From Phosphoribacter sp037045055 (GTDB lineage: Bacteria; Actinomycetota; Actinomycetes; Actinomycetales; Dermatophilaceae), in assembly GCA_037045055.1 (NCBI GenBank), contig JBAOHJ010000001.1:434001-498000 (forward strand): a stretch of DNA of 64,000 nt. The letters are read 5' to 3'. Each line of letters starts with the position of its first letter. Position 1 is the first letter of the stretch. This document shows, one piece after another, positions 39,795 to 48,591 of the stretch. The position numbers were made by a program, and so were the translations under genes. A model generated the notes under the pieces. That model made no database searches. It saw only the letters and a program-made list of their open reading frames with translations, and had not been told where the DNA came from.

Positions 39795-40586
39795 GTGCCG
39801 ACGACGATCCTCACCCGACGGTTGCTCACGGCCCTGGCCGTCGCCGTCGTCGTCGCCGCCGCGTGTGTCCTGCTCGCCCGATGGCAGTGGTCGCGGTTCG
39901 AGGACAAGGACGCTCGGGCCAGGGCCGTCGAGGCGAACTACCGGGCCCCCGCCGTGCCGCTGGGCGACGTCCTGCCGACCCCGACCACCGAGCTGCGCGA
40001 GGACCAGGTGTGGACCAAGGTCGGCGTCTCCGGCCGGTATGCCGGGCCGGTGCTGCTCGTGCGCAACCGCACCCTCGAGGGAGCACTCGGTTTGGAGGTC
40101 CTCGTCCCCCTGCAGGTCGACGCGGGCATCCTGCTGGTCGACCGCGGATGGGTGCCCAACGCCGCCGACGCGGCGACCCTGCCGACCGTCCCCCCGACGC
40201 CCTCCGGGGCGGTCGCCGTGACCGGGTGGCTCAAACCGTCCGAGGAGGGCGACGGCACCGTGCTGCCCGCGGGCCAGCTCAAGACCGTCGACCTGGCCCA
40301 GGCCCGGGGGAAGGTCGACGGACCGCTGCTGGCGGCATACCTCGTGCTGGCCACCGAGACCGGCCCGGACGGCTCCACGCCCCCCCGCCCGGCCCCGCTC
40401 GCGGCGCCCTCGACCGACCGGGGGCCGCACGTCGCCTACGCGATCCAGTGGAGCCTCACCGCACTGCTCGGGTTCGCGTTCGTCGTGCTGGTCTACCGCA
40501 GCGACCGCCTCGCCGGCGCCGACCCCCGGCCCGGCCGACCGCCCAAGCCCACGAAGGTGCGGATCTGGGACGAGGAGGACGGGTAG
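39795..40586 (+). CDS. SURF1-like protein
   Basis: 263 aa. SURF1 proteins aid assembly of cytochrome c oxidase (heme a delivery). N-terminal membrane helix (TALAVAVVVAAACVLLARW) then WQWSRFEDKDARA, an extracytoplasmic domain with VLLVRNRTLEGALGLEVLVP, LLVDRGWVPN and VTGWLKPSE, and a C-terminal helix (AIQWSLTALLGFAFVVLVYR) with the conserved QW. The tail is Pro/Arg rich. The GTG start fits a leaderless promoter. Length is usual for actinobacterial members. No oxidase genes are nearby. Confidence 0.9.
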   Translation: MPTTILTRRLLTALAVAVVVAAACVLLARWQWSRFEDKDARARAVEANYRAPAVPLGDVLPTPTTELREDQVWTKVGVSGRYAGPVLLVRNRTLEGALGLEVLVPLQVDAGILLVDRGWVPNAADAATLPTVPPTPSGAVAVTGWLKPSEEGDGTVLPAGQLKTVDLAQARGKVDGPLLAAYLVLATETGPDGSTPPRPAPLAAPSTDRGPHVAYAIQWSLTALLGFAFVVLVYRSDRLAGADPRPGRPPKPTKVRIWDEEDG

Positions 40587-40592
40587 GCGGGC

Positions 40593-42473
40593 TCAGGCCA
40601 CGGTGAGGCTGGGGCGCTCGGGCGCGAACTGGGTCCGGTAGAGGTCGGCGTAGAGGCCGCCGGCGGCGAGCAGCTCGGCATGCCGGCCACGCTGCACGAT
40701 CCGCCCACCGTCGACGACGAGGATCTGGTCAGCCCCGCGGACCGTCGAGAGGCGGTGAGCCACGACCAGGGCCGTGCGACCGGCCAGGGCCGAGTCCAGG
40801 GCCCGTTGCACGGCTACCTCGGACTCGCTGTCCAGGTGGGCCGTGGCCTCGTCCAGGACGACGACCTGGGGCTCCTTGAGCAGCAGCCGGGCGATCGCCA
40901 GGCGTTGCTTCTCGCCGCCGGACAGCCGGTGCCCTCGGTCCCCGACCACGGTGTCCAGCCCGGCCGGCAGGGAGTCCACGAGGGGGAGGACCTGAGCCGC
41001 GGCGAGCACGTCACGCATCTGACGCTCGGTCGCGTCGGGCTTGGCGTAGGCGAGGTTGGCCCGGATCGTGTCGTGGAACAGATGCGCCTCCTGGGTGACC
41101 ATGCCGACGACCGAGTGCACCGACTCGAAGCTCGCCTCGCGCAGGTCGACGCCCCCGACCCGGACGGTCCCGGCGGTCGGGTCGTAGAGGCGGGACACCA
41201 GGGCGGTGATCGTCGTCTTGCCGGCACCGCTCGGGCCGACCAGGGCCACCAGCTGCCCGGCCGCGGCCGTGAAGGACACGTCGGTGAGCACCGGGCCGCC
41301 GCCGGCCCGGTCGCCGACCGCCGTCGTCTCCAGGGAGCGCAGCGAGACCTCGTCGGCGCCCGGGTACGCGAAGTCCACCCGGTCGAACTCCACCGCCGCG
41401 GGACCCGCCGGCAACGCGCGGGCGTCGCGGGCCTGGGCCACCAACGGGCGCAGATCCAGCACCTCGAAGACTCGGGCAAAGGACACCAGTGCCGTCATCA
41501 CGTCGACCCGGACGCTGGACAGGGCGGTCAGCGGCCCGTAGAGGCGGGCCAGCAGGGCGGCCAGGGCCAGCAACGTGCCCACCGTGAGACTCCCGGACAC
41601 CGCCATGAGGCCGCCGAAGCCGTAGACCATGGCCGTGGCGAGGGCGGCCACCAGGGACAGGGCGACCATGAACACCGTGCGGTTCATCGCGATCCGCACC
41701 CCGGTGTCACGGACCTGTGCCGCGCGGGCGGCATACTCGGCGTCTTCGCGCGCCGGGGAGCCGAAGAGCTTGACCAGCAACGCGCCGGCGACGTTGAACC
41801 GCTCGGTCATCCGACTGCCGAGCTCGGCGTTGTAGGACATCTGCGTCGCCGCGAGGCCGGCCAGCCGCCGGCCCATGAGCCGAGCCGGCACGAGGAAGAA
41901 CGGCACGAGCAACAGCGCCCCGAGGGTCAGCTGCCAGGACAGTGCGGCCATCGCCCCGACGATGAGGGCCAGGGACACGGCATTGCTCACCACGCTGGAC
42001 AGCACCGAGGTGAAGGCCTGCTGGGCTCCGATGACGTCGCTGTTGAGCCGGCTGACCAACGACCCGGTCTGCGCCCGGGTGAAGAACGCGATCGGCTGGC
42101 GTAGGACGTGCGCGAACACCTCGGTGCGCAGGTCGTAGATGAGCCCCTCGCCGATCCGCGAGCTGTACCAGCGCTGCAGGACCCCCAGCGCGGCGTCGAG
42201 CACGGCCAGCGTCGCCACCACCAGCGCGAGGCGCACGACCACCGAACCGTCCTTGGGGGTGACCCCGAGGTCGACCAGGTCGCGCAGCAGCAGCGGCACG
42301 GCGACGACGATCGAGGCGTCGACGACGACGACGGCGAGGAACACCGCGATGAGGCGCCGGTAGGGCTGGGCGTAGCGCAGGACCCGGCGGGTCGTCCCGG
42401 GGGCCAGGCGCACGTCGAGCACGTCGCGGTCCTTGACCAGGCCGCGCATCATCATGAACGGCTGATGCGTCAC
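40593..42473 (-). CDS. ABC exporter half-transporter (type IV, membrane plus ATPase)
   Basis: 626 aa fused transmembrane domain and ATPase, working as a homodimer or with an unlinked partner to export lipids, drugs or peptides. Six hydrophobic helices in the first 330 residues (for example LIAVFLAVVVVDASIVVAVPLL), then Walker A LVGPSGAGKTTITAL, Q-loop, signature LSGGEKQRLAIARLLL, Walker B VVLDEATAHLD and VVAHRLSTV. GTG 42473 has GGGAGG upstream; the in-frame ATG at 42572 extends into Arg-rich sequence with no ribosome site. No adjacent transporter half or regulator. The substrate is unknown. Confidence 0.9.
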   Translation of the reverse strand: MTHQPFMMMRGLVKDRDVLDVRLAPGTTRRVLRYAQPYRRLIAVFLAVVVVDASIVVAVPLLLRDLVDLGVTPKDGSVVVRLALVVATLAVLDAALGVLQRWYSSRIGEGLIYDLRTEVFAHVLRQPIAFFTRAQTGSLVSRLNSDVIGAQQAFTSVLSSVVSNAVSLALIVGAMAALSWQLTLGALLLVPFFLVPARLMGRRLAGLAATQMSYNAELGSRMTERFNVAGALLVKLFGSPAREDAEYAARAAQVRDTGVRIAMNRTVFMVALSLVAALATAMVYGFGGLMAVSGSLTVGTLLALAALLARLYGPLTALSSVRVDVMTALVSFARVFEVLDLRPLVAQARDARALPAGPAAVEFDRVDFAYPGADEVSLRSLETTAVGDRAGGGPVLTDVSFTAAAGQLVALVGPSGAGKTTITALVSRLYDPTAGTVRVGGVDLREASFESVHSVVGMVTQEAHLFHDTIRANLAYAKPDATERQMRDVLAAAQVLPLVDSLPAGLDTVVGDRGHRLSGGEKQRLAIARLLLKEPQVVVLDEATAHLDSESEVAVQRALDSALAGRTALVVAHRLSTVRGADQILVVDGGRIVQRGRHAELLAAGGLYADLYRTQFAPERPSLTVA

Positions 42474-42540
42474 CCGGTCCTCCCGTCGTCGCGCGGCGTC
42501 ACCGCCCACGTCGTCACGACAACGCCCCGCCGGGCGCCGG

Positions 42541-43347
42541 TCATTCCCCCATGAGCCGACCGGCCGAGGCACCGAAGAGGTTGGCCATGACGTGGATGAG
42601 CTTGCCCTGGGAGTCGCGCTCGTTGCGCATCTGCTCCTCGGGTGCGGCCGAGATCGCCTGGCGCAGCAGCGGTTTGAGGGCGAACAGCGACGCGTTGGGC
42701 GCCGCGAGCAGGGCCGCGACGAGGTCCTCGGTGGCGCTGGGCAGGTGGGCCGCCGGGACCGCGAGGTTGGCCAGCCCCAGCCGCACCGCTTCGTCGGCCT
42801 CGACGTAGCGCCCGGTGGCGCAGATCTCCAGGGCCCGGGAGTACCCCACGAGGTGCACGAGCGTGCCGCTGCCGGCGAGGTCGGGGACCATCCCCAGGCT
42901 GGTCTCGCGCATGGCGAACTTCACGTTGTCGGCGACGACGCGCAGGTCGGCGGCCAGGGCCAGCTGGAAGCCGGCCCCGATGGCGTAGCCCTGCACCGCG
43001 GCGACGACGATCGGGGGCACCTCGCGCCACACCGCGAACGCCCGCTGGTAGGGCGCGGTGACCTCGGCCATCCCCTGGGCGCTGGCGGCGGCCACCGCCA
43101 TGACGTCCGGCTCCCCCGGCATCCCGCCGGGCACGAGGATGCGCCGGTCCAGGCCCGCCGAGAACGCCGGCCCCTCCGCGGACAGCACGACGACCCGCAC
43201 CGAGGAGTCGATCCGGGTGGAGATGCCACCTAGGGCCGTCCAGAACGTCGGCGTCTGGGTGTTGCGGTGGTCGGGGTTGCACAGGGTGATGCGCAGCACC
43301 GGGCCGTCGGAGTCGACGCGGATGTGCGGGTGCGGGAAGTCGGTCAC
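42541..43347 (-). CDS. Enoyl-CoA hydratase/isomerase family protein
   Basis: 268 aa crotonase. VLRITLCNPDHRNTQTPTFW, VVLSAEGPAFSAGLDRRIL with the oxyanion loop, VVAAVQGYAIGAGFQLALAADLRV with the second oxyanion Gly, and FAMRETSLGMVPDLAGSGTLV. The usual catalytic Glu positions are not both evident, so activity could be hydratase, isomerase or another. Start GTG 43347 has TAGCCT 6 nt upstream (leaderless). It follows the ABC exporter gene on the same strand with 67 nt between. CoA-ester role in fatty acid or ring catabolism is likely but not specific. Confidence 0.87.
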   Translation of the reverse strand: MTDFPHPHIRVDSDGPVLRITLCNPDHRNTQTPTFWTALGGISTRIDSSVRVVVLSAEGPAFSAGLDRRILVPGGMPGEPDVMAVAAASAQGMAEVTAPYQRAFAVWREVPPIVVAAVQGYAIGAGFQLALAADLRVVADNVKFAMRETSLGMVPDLAGSGTLVHLVGYSRALEICATGRYVEADEAVRLGLANLAVPAAHLPSATEDLVAALLAAPNASLFALKPLLRQAISAAPEEQMRNERDSQGKLIHVMANLFGASAGRLMGE

Positions 43348-43359
43348 GCTCGCAGGCTA
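43348..43359 (-). promoter_or_regulatory. Leaderless-type -10 box of the crotonase gene
   Basis: TAGCCT on the minus strand (43354-43359), 6 nt before the GTG at 43347. Confidence 0.5.
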
Positions 43360-43411
43360 CCGGCAGTGAGGTCTCCCAGTCTCTCCCGGTGCCAGGCAGA
43401 CCCGACACCTC

Positions 43412-44542
43412 TCACCACCGCGCAGCCCACAGGGTGGCCGCACCGTCGTCGGTCGTCGTCACGGCATACCCGGATCCGCCGACGAGGGCGAACTGCCTCG
43501 CGGTGCCGGGCGGTCCGGGCTGCCGGTCCCACCCGGAGTCGCCCTCGCGCAGCAGGCCCCCGGTGTCGCCCTCGCCGACCAGCACGACGGCCCGCCCGTC
43601 GCGCAGGGCGGGTGCCGGGATGGGCGTGCGGTAGGAGGCCGGCAGGTCCACCACCGCCTCGCCCAGCCGCGCTGCCCGTGGGCCCTCGAGGCGCCACAGG
43701 GCCAGCCGCTCGCCGACCCAGCCGGCGACGATGCAGGTGCCCGAGCACCGGGCACTCACGGCCTCGCCGATCACCCCGGCCGAGGGCAGGTCCGTGCGCG
43801 CCCAGCCGGCGTTGCCGCGCTCCGACATCCAGACCGCCGGGGTCTGGGCACCGCCGCCCTCGCGCAGCGGGATGACCGACCCGACGACGAGAGCACCGGC
43901 CCCGGCGCCGACCCCCGAACGGGCACCGACGAGCAGGTCGGCCCGGCTCGCCAGGGCGGTGCCGGTCGAGGGACGGCGCACCCACCTGGGCCCCTCGGGC
44001 TGCCAGATCGCCGCGTCGAGGCCCGCGGCGTCGCTCTGCCACGAGCCCAGCAGCATCGGGCCCACCGAGGTGACCAGGACCGCCAGCTGGTCGCCGGCTC
44101 CCCAGCCGCCGAAGACGGTGAAGCCCTGCACCTGCTCGGTCAGCCCCTCCCCGGGCCGCCCGCGCCACACCGTCCACCGGACGTTCGCGTGCGCCCCTCC
44201 GCGCGCTCCCCCGACGGCCACCAGCGAGCCGTCCGCCTCGGGCTCGATCGACAGCCAGGTGGCCTGCTGGGCGTAGCCGCTGGTCGGCAGCACGGGCAGC
44301 GTCGTCCACTGCCCGTCCCGGCGCAGCAGCAGCCCCGGTGCCCCCGGGTCGGTGGTCGTGCGGGTGCCCACGAGCAGGTCCGAGCCGTATGCCGTGAGCG
44401 TCACCGGCTCCACACCCGCCGGCAACGGCACCGCCGACCACACGACGGTGGCACCCGGGGCAGCGGCCGGGTCGCCGGAACACCCCGCCACCAGGCCGGC
44501 GAGCGCCACGACCGCCCTCGCCACGACCGACCGAACGCGCAT
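43412..44542 (-). CDS. Hypothetical lipoprotein
   Basis: 376 aa. Signal peptide with lipobox (VVALAGLVAGCSGD) and a Ser/Ala/Gly start to the mature chain, so it is probably anchored outside the membrane. The body has repeated short Gly/Val/Trp strands (SDLLVGTRTTTDP, SLVAVGGARGG, AVLVTSVGPMLLG, ALVVGSVIPLREGG) that suggest a six- or seven-bladed propeller, but I recognise no family. A Cys pair (RCSGTCIV) may form a disulfide. Start ATG 44542 has GATACT 7 nt upstream. Divergent from the TrpB-like gene. Function unknown. Confidence 0.75.
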   Translation of the reverse strand: MRVRSVVARAVVALAGLVAGCSGDPAAAPGATVVWSAVPLPAGVEPVTLTAYGSDLLVGTRTTTDPGAPGLLLRRDGQWTTLPVLPTSGYAQQATWLSIEPEADGSLVAVGGARGGAHANVRWTVWRGRPGEGLTEQVQGFTVFGGWGAGDQLAVLVTSVGPMLLGSWQSDAAGLDAAIWQPEGPRWVRRPSTGTALASRADLLVGARSGVGAGAGALVVGSVIPLREGGGAQTPAVWMSERGNAGWARTDLPSAGVIGEAVSARCSGTCIVAGWVGERLALWRLEGPRAARLGEAVVDLPASYRTPIPAPALRDGRAVVLVGEGDTGGLLREGDSGWDRQPGPPGTARQFALVGGSGYAVTTTDDGAATLWAARW

Positions 44543-44645
44543 GTCCTGCAGTATCGCCGGTCAGCCGGCGGACCGGGTGTGGTCGTGGTGACCGCGAGGC
44601 GCCAGGATAGGGGACCGGCAGGGGTGCCCACCCAAGGGAGTCGCA

Positions 44646-46028
44646 GTGAGCTCGGTCGTACGGCACAAGATCCTCCTCGACGAGGACGAGATGCCCACCC
44701 GCTGGTACAACGTCCTGCACGACCTGCCCACCCCGCCGCCGCCCTACCTGCACCCGGCCACCGGGGCCCCGGTCGGTCCCGAGGACCTCACGCCGCTGTT
44801 CCCCATGGACCTCATCGCCCAGGAGGTCGCCACCGACCAGTACGTCGACATCCCGCCGGAGGTGCTCGACGTCTACCGGTTGTGGCGGCCCTCGCCGCTC
44901 TACCGAGCGCACCGGCTGGAGGCCGCCCTGAAGACCCCGGCGCGGATCTACTACAAGTACGAGGGCGTCTCCCCGGCCGGGTCGCACAAGCCCAACACCG
45001 CCGTGCCCCAAGCGTTCTACAACGCGAAGGCGGGCATCGCGAAGCTCACCACGGAGACCGGCGCCGGGCAATGGGGCACCGCCCTGGCCTTCGCGTGCGC
45101 GCAGTACGGACTGGAGTGCGAGGTCTGGCAGGTGCGCGCCTCCTACGACGGCAAGCCCTACCGCCGGATGATGATCGAGACCTTCGGCGCCACGGTGCAC
45201 CCCTCGCCCTCGGAGCTCACCGGGGCCGGTCGGGCGATCCTCGCCGAGCACCCCGACTCCCCCGGGTCGCTCGGCATCGCGATCAGCGAGGCGGTCGAGG
45301 TGGCCGCCGCGTCGCCGACGACGAACTACGCCCTCGGGTCGGTGCTCGGACACGTCCTGCTGCACCAGACGATCATCGGCGAGGAGGCCCTGCGGCAGCT
45401 GGCCAAGGTCGGCGAGACCCCCGATCTCATCGTCGGCTGCACCGGCGGCGGCTCGAACTTCGGCGGGCTGGCCTTCCCGTTCCTGCGGGAGAAGCTCGCC
45501 GGCCGGATGGCGCCGGTGATCCGCGCGGTGGAGCCGGCCTCGTGCCCGAGCCTCACCCAGGGCGTCTACGCCTACGACTTCGGCGACACCGCCGGGATGA
45601 CCCCGCTGATGAAGATGCACACCCTCGGGCACGACTTCATCCCCGACCCGATCCACGCCGGGGGGCTGCGCTACCACGGGATGAGCCCGCTGATCTCGCA
45701 CGTCTACCAGGAGGGGCTCATCGAGGCGGTCTCCCGGCGCCAGCGAGAGTGCTTCGCCGCCGGGGTGCTCTTCGCTCGGACCGAGGGGATCGTGCCCGCC
45801 CCCGAGCCGACCCACGCCCTCGCCGAGACGGTCGAGCAAGCCCGCCGCTGCGCCGAGACCGGCGAGCCGATGGTCATCCTCACCGCCCTGTGCGGTCACG
45901 GGCACCTCGACCTGCCGGCGTACGCGGCATACCTCGCCGGCGGGATGACCGACCACTCCTACGAGGAGGCCGAGATCCGCGAGGCCGTCGCGGAGGCGCT
46001 GACCCATCTGCCGGCGGTCCCGAGCTGA
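44646..46028 (+). CDS. TrpB2-like pyridoxal-phosphate enzyme
   Basis: 460 aa, tryptophan synthase beta type 2. These stand-alone proteins condense indole (or other nucleophiles) with serine, or have related beta-replacement activity. PLP Lys115 (EGVSPAGSHKPNTAV), the phosphate loop CTGGGSNFGG, EVWQVRASYDGKPYRR, the C-terminal PAPEPTHALAETVE and LCGHGHLDLPAYAAYL. No trpA is nearby, and the canonical trp operon is elsewhere. GTG 44646 has AAGGGAG 5 nt upstream. A Nudix-like gene follows 11 nt later. Real substrates of TrpB2 in actinobacteria are not settled. Confidence 0.9.
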   Translation: MSSVVRHKILLDEDEMPTRWYNVLHDLPTPPPPYLHPATGAPVGPEDLTPLFPMDLIAQEVATDQYVDIPPEVLDVYRLWRPSPLYRAHRLEAALKTPARIYYKYEGVSPAGSHKPNTAVPQAFYNAKAGIAKLTTETGAGQWGTALAFACAQYGLECEVWQVRASYDGKPYRRMMIETFGATVHPSPSELTGAGRAILAEHPDSPGSLGIAISEAVEVAAASPTTNYALGSVLGHVLLHQTIIGEEALRQLAKVGETPDLIVGCTGGGSNFGGLAFPFLREKLAGRMAPVIRAVEPASCPSLTQGVYAYDFGDTAGMTPLMKMHTLGHDFIPDPIHAGGLRYHGMSPLISHVYQEGLIEAVSRRQRECFAAGVLFARTEGIVPAPEPTHALAETVEQARRCAETGEPMVILTALCGHGHLDLPAYAAYLAGGMTDHSYEEAEIREAVAEALTHLPAVPS

Positions 46029-46039
46029 CGGAGCCGGGC

Positions 46040-46930
46040 ATGACCTGGGACCCCGTGGCGACCCTGCCCATCGGTGGCCTGACCGACGTGGGGTTCGTCG
46101 GGCACCTGCTGCTCGTGGCCTCCCACCAGGGCCGTGGGGTGGTGGACTGCTATCGGGGCCTGGTCGTGGCCCGAGACCCCGACGAGGACTACTACGCCGT
46201 CGACGGCGGATCGGTCGCCGGGGTGGGGCCACTGGCGGGGTATGCCGTGGCCATGGCGGGGATGTACTCCAACCGGGTGCTGCCCCGCTCGACCCGCGAC
46301 GGCTGGTCGGCCCACGCCGAGGCCGAGCGGGCCTGGTTGGCCGGTCCCAACGGCGAGCGGGTCGAGCTGCCGGCCGACGACGAGCCGGCGCGGGCCACCG
46401 GGTTCTCCCCCGACGGCCGCTTCTTCGTGCGCGCCAGCGCACCGACCCTGACCGTGCTGCGCCGCGCTCCGCTGGCCCGGGACGGCGCCGGGGGGGAGGT
46501 GGTCGCCTTCGACGAGGTCCCGGTCCCCGCCTTGCCCGGCCCGCCGGTGCCGACCACCCGGGTCCTCGTCGTCGCCGTCCGCGGGTCGCGCTGGGTGCTG
46601 GTCAGGGTGCGCGCGCAGGACCGGTGGGAGCTGCCCGGGGGTGCCCCGAGCGGGGACGAGCCCTGGCGCACCACGGCGGCGAGGGAGTTCGCCGCCCAGA
46701 CCGGGATGCGCTGCGGGTCCCTGCGCTTCGTGGGCCGGGCCACGGTGCTCGACGGGCAGGGTCGGTTGGAGCACGCGGCGGTGTTCCGGACCTGGGCGAT
46801 CGAGGGTTTGCCGTTCGAGCCGTCCGACCGGATCGCCGACCGCCGGTGGTGGGACGGACGGCAGGTGTGGGCCGAGCAGGTCGAGCCGCTGCAGCAATGG
46901 CTGGCCGCGGAGGCGCTCAGGCGAGGCTGA
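46040..46930 (+). CDS. Two-domain protein with degenerate C-terminal Nudix domain
   Basis: 296 aa. The N-terminal 170 residues (MTWDPVATLPIGGLTD, RGLVVARDPDEDYYAVDGG, SNRVLPRSTRDGW) form an unknown domain. The C-terminal part resembles a Nudix hydrolase: VLVRVRAQDRWELPGGAPSG, then AAREFAAQTGM. The Nudix box is incomplete: where REx2EExG has two Glu, this protein has Ala-Gln (REFAAQTG), so metal-dependent hydrolysis is probably lost or altered. Start ATG 46040 has GGAG upstream. It follows TrpB2-like in the same direction. A regulatory or ligand-binding role is possible. Confidence 0.7.
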   Translation: MTWDPVATLPIGGLTDVGFVGHLLLVASHQGRGVVDCYRGLVVARDPDEDYYAVDGGSVAGVGPLAGYAVAMAGMYSNRVLPRSTRDGWSAHAEAERAWLAGPNGERVELPADDEPARATGFSPDGRFFVRASAPTLTVLRRAPLARDGAGGEVVAFDEVPVPALPGPPVPTTRVLVVAVRGSRWVLVRVRAQDRWELPGGAPSGDEPWRTTAAREFAAQTGMRCGSLRFVGRATVLDGQGRLEHAAVFRTWAIEGLPFEPSDRIADRRWWDGRQVWAEQVEPLQQWLAAEALRRG

Positions 46931-48515
46931 CCAGGTCCGCGTAGTCCTCGCTCCAGAGGTCCTCGACCCCGTCGGGCAGCAGCAGGACCCGCTCGGGCGC
47001 CAACGCCTGCACCGCCCCCTCGTCGTGGGTGACGAGCACGACCGCCCCCGCGTAGCGGCGCAGGGCACCCAGGATCTCCTCGCGGGAGGCCGGGTCGAGG
47101 TTGTTCGTCGGCTCGTCCAGCAGCAGCACGTTGGCGGCCGAGACCACGAGCATGGCCAGCGCCAGCCGGGTCTTCTCGCCGCCGGAGAGCACCCGCGCGG
47201 GCTTGTCGACGTCGTCGCCGGAGAACAGGAACGCGCCCAGCACCCCCCGGGTCTGCGCGTCGCCGAGGTCGGGGGCGGCCGAGCGCAGGTTCGCCAGGAC
47301 GCTCGCCTCGACGTCGAGGTTCTCGTGCTCCTGCGCGTAGTAGCCCAGGCGCAGCCCGTGGCCCGGCTCGACGACACCGGTGTCCGGGGTGTCGACCCCG
47401 GCGAGGATGCGCAGCAGCGTCGTCTTGCCCGCCCCGTTGAGGCCGAGCACGACCACGCGCGAGCCCCGGTCGACGGCGAGGTCGACGTCGGTGAAGACCT
47501 CCAGCGAGCCGAACGACCGGGACAGCCCGCTGGCCGTCAACGGGGTGCGCCCGCACGGCGCCGGGTCGGGCAAGCGCAGCCTCGCGACCCGGTCGCGGGC
47601 CCGCTGCCCCTCGACGCCGGCGAGCAGCCGATCGGCCCGCCGGGCCATGTTCTGGGCGGCGACGGCCTTGGTCGCCTTGGCCCGCATCCGGTCGGCCTGG
47701 GCGTGCAGGCTGGCGGCCTTCTTCTGCGCGTTGAGCCGCTCGCGGTGCCGACGGCGCTCGTCGGTCTCCCGCTGCTGCAGGTAGGCCGTCCAGCCGACGT
47801 TGTACTGGTCGAGCTCGGCGCGGTTGGCGTCCAGGTGGAACACCCGGTTGACCACCGCGTCCAGCAGCGCGCCGTCGTGGCTGATCACGACCAGGCCACC
47901 GTGGTAGGTCGCGAGGAACTCCCGCAGCCAGGCGATCGAGTCCGCGTCCAGGTGATTGGTGGGCTCGTCCAGCAGCAGGGTCTGCGCGCCCGAGAACAGG
48001 ATCCGGGCCAGCTCCACGCGCCGGCGCTGCCCACCGGACAGGGTGGCCAGGGGCTGGTCCAACACCCGGGTGGGCAGGCCCACCGCCGCCGCGATCCGGG
48101 CGGCCTCGGCCTGCGCGGCATACCCGCCCCGGCTGGTGAACTCCTCCTCCAGGCGCCCGTAGGCACGCAGCGCCCGGTCACGGATCCGCTCGTCCGCGGC
48201 GCCCATCCGCCGCTCGGCGTCGCGCAGGCCGCGCACCGTGACGTCCAGGCCTCGGGCGGCGAGCACCCGGTCGCGGGCCAGCTGGGCGAGGTCCCCGGTG
48301 CGCGGGTCCTGGGGGAGGTACCCCACGTCGCCGGTGCGGGTCACCGTCCCGCCGGCGGCCGGGCGCTCCCCCGCGAGCACCCGGGTCAACGTCGTCTTGC
48401 CCGCCCCGTTGCGTCCCACCAGCCCGACCCGGTCGCCGGGCCCGACCCGGAACGTCGCGGCCTCGAGCAACATGCGGGCACCCACGCGCAACTCGACCGC
48501 GGTGGCGACGATCAC
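46917..48515 (-). CDS. ABC-F family ATPase (translation-associated)
   Basis: 532 aa with two ATPase domains and no membrane segments. Walker A GRNGAGKTTLTRVL near residue 36 and GLNGAGKTTLLRIL near 345; signatures LSGGQRRRVELARIL and LSGGEKTRLALAMLV; both LLLDEPTNHLD and LLLDEPTNNLD are typical of ABC-F. The linker between domains (about 235-320) is Arg/Lys/Gln rich and helical, the part that enters the ribosome. Such proteins modulate translation and sometimes give antibiotic resistance; the close paralogue (EttA, Uup, VmlR) cannot be named. GTG 48515 follows AAAGG within 6 nt. It overlaps the preceding plus-strand gene end by 14 nt (convergent). Confidence 0.9.
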   Translation of the reverse strand: MIVATAVELRVGARMLLEAATFRVGPGDRVGLVGRNGAGKTTLTRVLAGERPAAGGTVTRTGDVGYLPQDPRTGDLAQLARDRVLAARGLDVTVRGLRDAERRMGAADERIRDRALRAYGRLEEEFTSRGGYAAQAEAARIAAAVGLPTRVLDQPLATLSGGQRRRVELARILFSGAQTLLLDEPTNHLDADSIAWLREFLATYHGGLVVISHDGALLDAVVNRVFHLDANRAELDQYNVGWTAYLQQRETDERRRHRERLNAQKKAASLHAQADRMRAKATKAVAAQNMARRADRLLAGVEGQRARDRVARLRLPDPAPCGRTPLTASGLSRSFGSLEVFTDVDLAVDRGSRVVVLGLNGAGKTTLLRILAGVDTPDTGVVEPGHGLRLGYYAQEHENLDVEASVLANLRSAAPDLGDAQTRGVLGAFLFSGDDVDKPARVLSGGEKTRLALAMLVVSAANVLLLDEPTNNLDPASREEILGALRRYAGAVVLVTHDEGAVQALAPERVLLLPDGVEDLWSEDYADLVSLA

Positions 48516-48591
48516 GGCATACCTTTGCAGTCACGGGCGCCGCGCGCCGGCCGACGGGACGGGCCCCATTGTGCCAGCGCGACCACCGCGC

